Part shown: positions 56,842 through 57,052 of the stretch, piece by piece
Layout: each line of letters opens with the position of its first letter
How positions within the stretch are numbered: position 1 is the stretch's first letter
Assembly: GCA_030749235.1 (NCBI GenBank)
Contig: JASMKM010000009.1
Span: forward strand, 1 to 57,052
Direction of reading: 5' to 3'
DNA length: 57,052 nucleotides
DNA from: Planctomycetota bacterium
GTDB lineage: Bacteria; Planctomycetota; UBA1135
Translations under genes and position numbers: made by a program
The notes under the pieces: generated by a model
Databases searched by the model: none
What the model saw: only the letters and a program-made list of their open reading frames with translations
Told to the model about the DNA's origin: nothing

Positions 56842-57052
56842 TTAAGCGACCGACGTCTGTGAATCGGCGCCGGCCTTCTCGTCCTCGTAGACGGCCTGGC
56901 GCGGCAAGGTCAGTTCGAATGCGGCACCACCCTCTGGTGGGTTGAAGTCGACCTCAATATTGCCGTCATGCGCGGTGACGAGGTTCTTCACAATCGCTAG
57001 GCCTAAGCCAGTGCCGCTGGCCTTGCCGGCGGTGGTGAATGGCTTGAAGAGT
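56842..57052 (-). CDS. Sensor histidine kinase, C-terminal end (5' part outside window)
   Basis: The minus strand from 57052 to the TAA at 56844-56842 encodes LFKPFTTAGKASGTGLGLAI then VKNLVTAHDGNIEV and GGAAFELTLP. These are the F box and G2 box (GTGLGLAI) of a HATPase_c domain. A 20-residue polar tail follows. The N-terminal sensor and H box are not seen, so its signal is unknown. It is convergent with the PilZ-methyltransferase gene. Confidence 0.9.
   Translation of the reverse strand, partial: LFKPFTTAGKASGTGLGLAIVKNLVTAHDGNIEVDFNPPEGGAAFELTLPRQAVYEDEKAGADSQTSVA

Overview
This window is a gene-dense, GC-rich bacterial chromosome segment around a probable replication origin (dnaA, dnaN, dciA, gyrB, parA, parB and a perfect parS site). 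The best guess for the host is a Planctomycetota-type didermic bacterium. This is an inference from the combination of a Kdo/Lpt outer-membrane gene set, RNase HIII, large secreted proteins of the DUF3352/HAF kind and an N-terminally oddly built signal peptidase; no rRNA or marker search was possible. About 49 protein genes are supported. I saw no tRNA, rRNA, insertion sequence, prophage or CRISPR array.

Layout. 1-2.4 kb: a truncated YbdG-like mechanosensitive channel and a secreted HAF-repeat protein. 2.4-7.4 kb (minus): a Cas4/RecB-like Fe-S nuclease and the run rpiA - HD hydrolase - prfB - purH, in which prfB carries the classic programmed +1 frameshift. 7.5-9.6 kb (plus): feoA-feoB. 9.6-15.3 kb (minus): dnaA - 355-bp origin-like spacer - dnaN - dciA - gyrB, with no recF. 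15.4-21.7 kb (minus): a primary-type sigma factor, hemW, pyrF, a short BshC-like protein, parA and a cysteine desulfurase. 21.7-24 kb (plus): a protein with a C-terminal HPr-like domain, then parB with parS inside its coding sequence. 24-30.3 kb: a membrane-anchored cyclophilin-like protein, then a plus-strand run of secreted DUF3352-like protein, peptidase MA-like protease, DUF374 acyltransferase, RNase HIII and MoaB.

30.3-37.2 kb (minus) is a coherent envelope operon: kdsD - kdsC - a giant LptC/LptA-like protein - lptD - tatA. 37.2-43 kb (plus) carries a site-2 protease, scpA, thioredoxin, fmt, rsmB, a membrane protein and a TIM-barrel sugar isomerase-like protein. 43-48 kb (minus) is the most striking block: gcdH - had - oah - dch - SDR, a tightly overlapping operon for the ring-opening lower half of the anaerobic benzoyl-CoA pathway, with no benzoyl-CoA reductase in view. 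A LeuA-like DRE-TIM enzyme lies just upstream. 49.4-57 kb holds an orphan winged-helix protein, mgtE, a signal peptidase I with a large inserted domain overlapping an ECF sigma / membrane anti-sigma-like / DUF3106-like cassette, and finally a PilZ-methyltransferase fusion facing a truncated histidine kinase.

Genes overlap by 4 bases (ATGA or TTGA) in most operons, so translational coupling is a general theme. Start codons TTG and GTG are common and at least one gene (the cysteine desulfurase) seems to need a CTG or other rare start.
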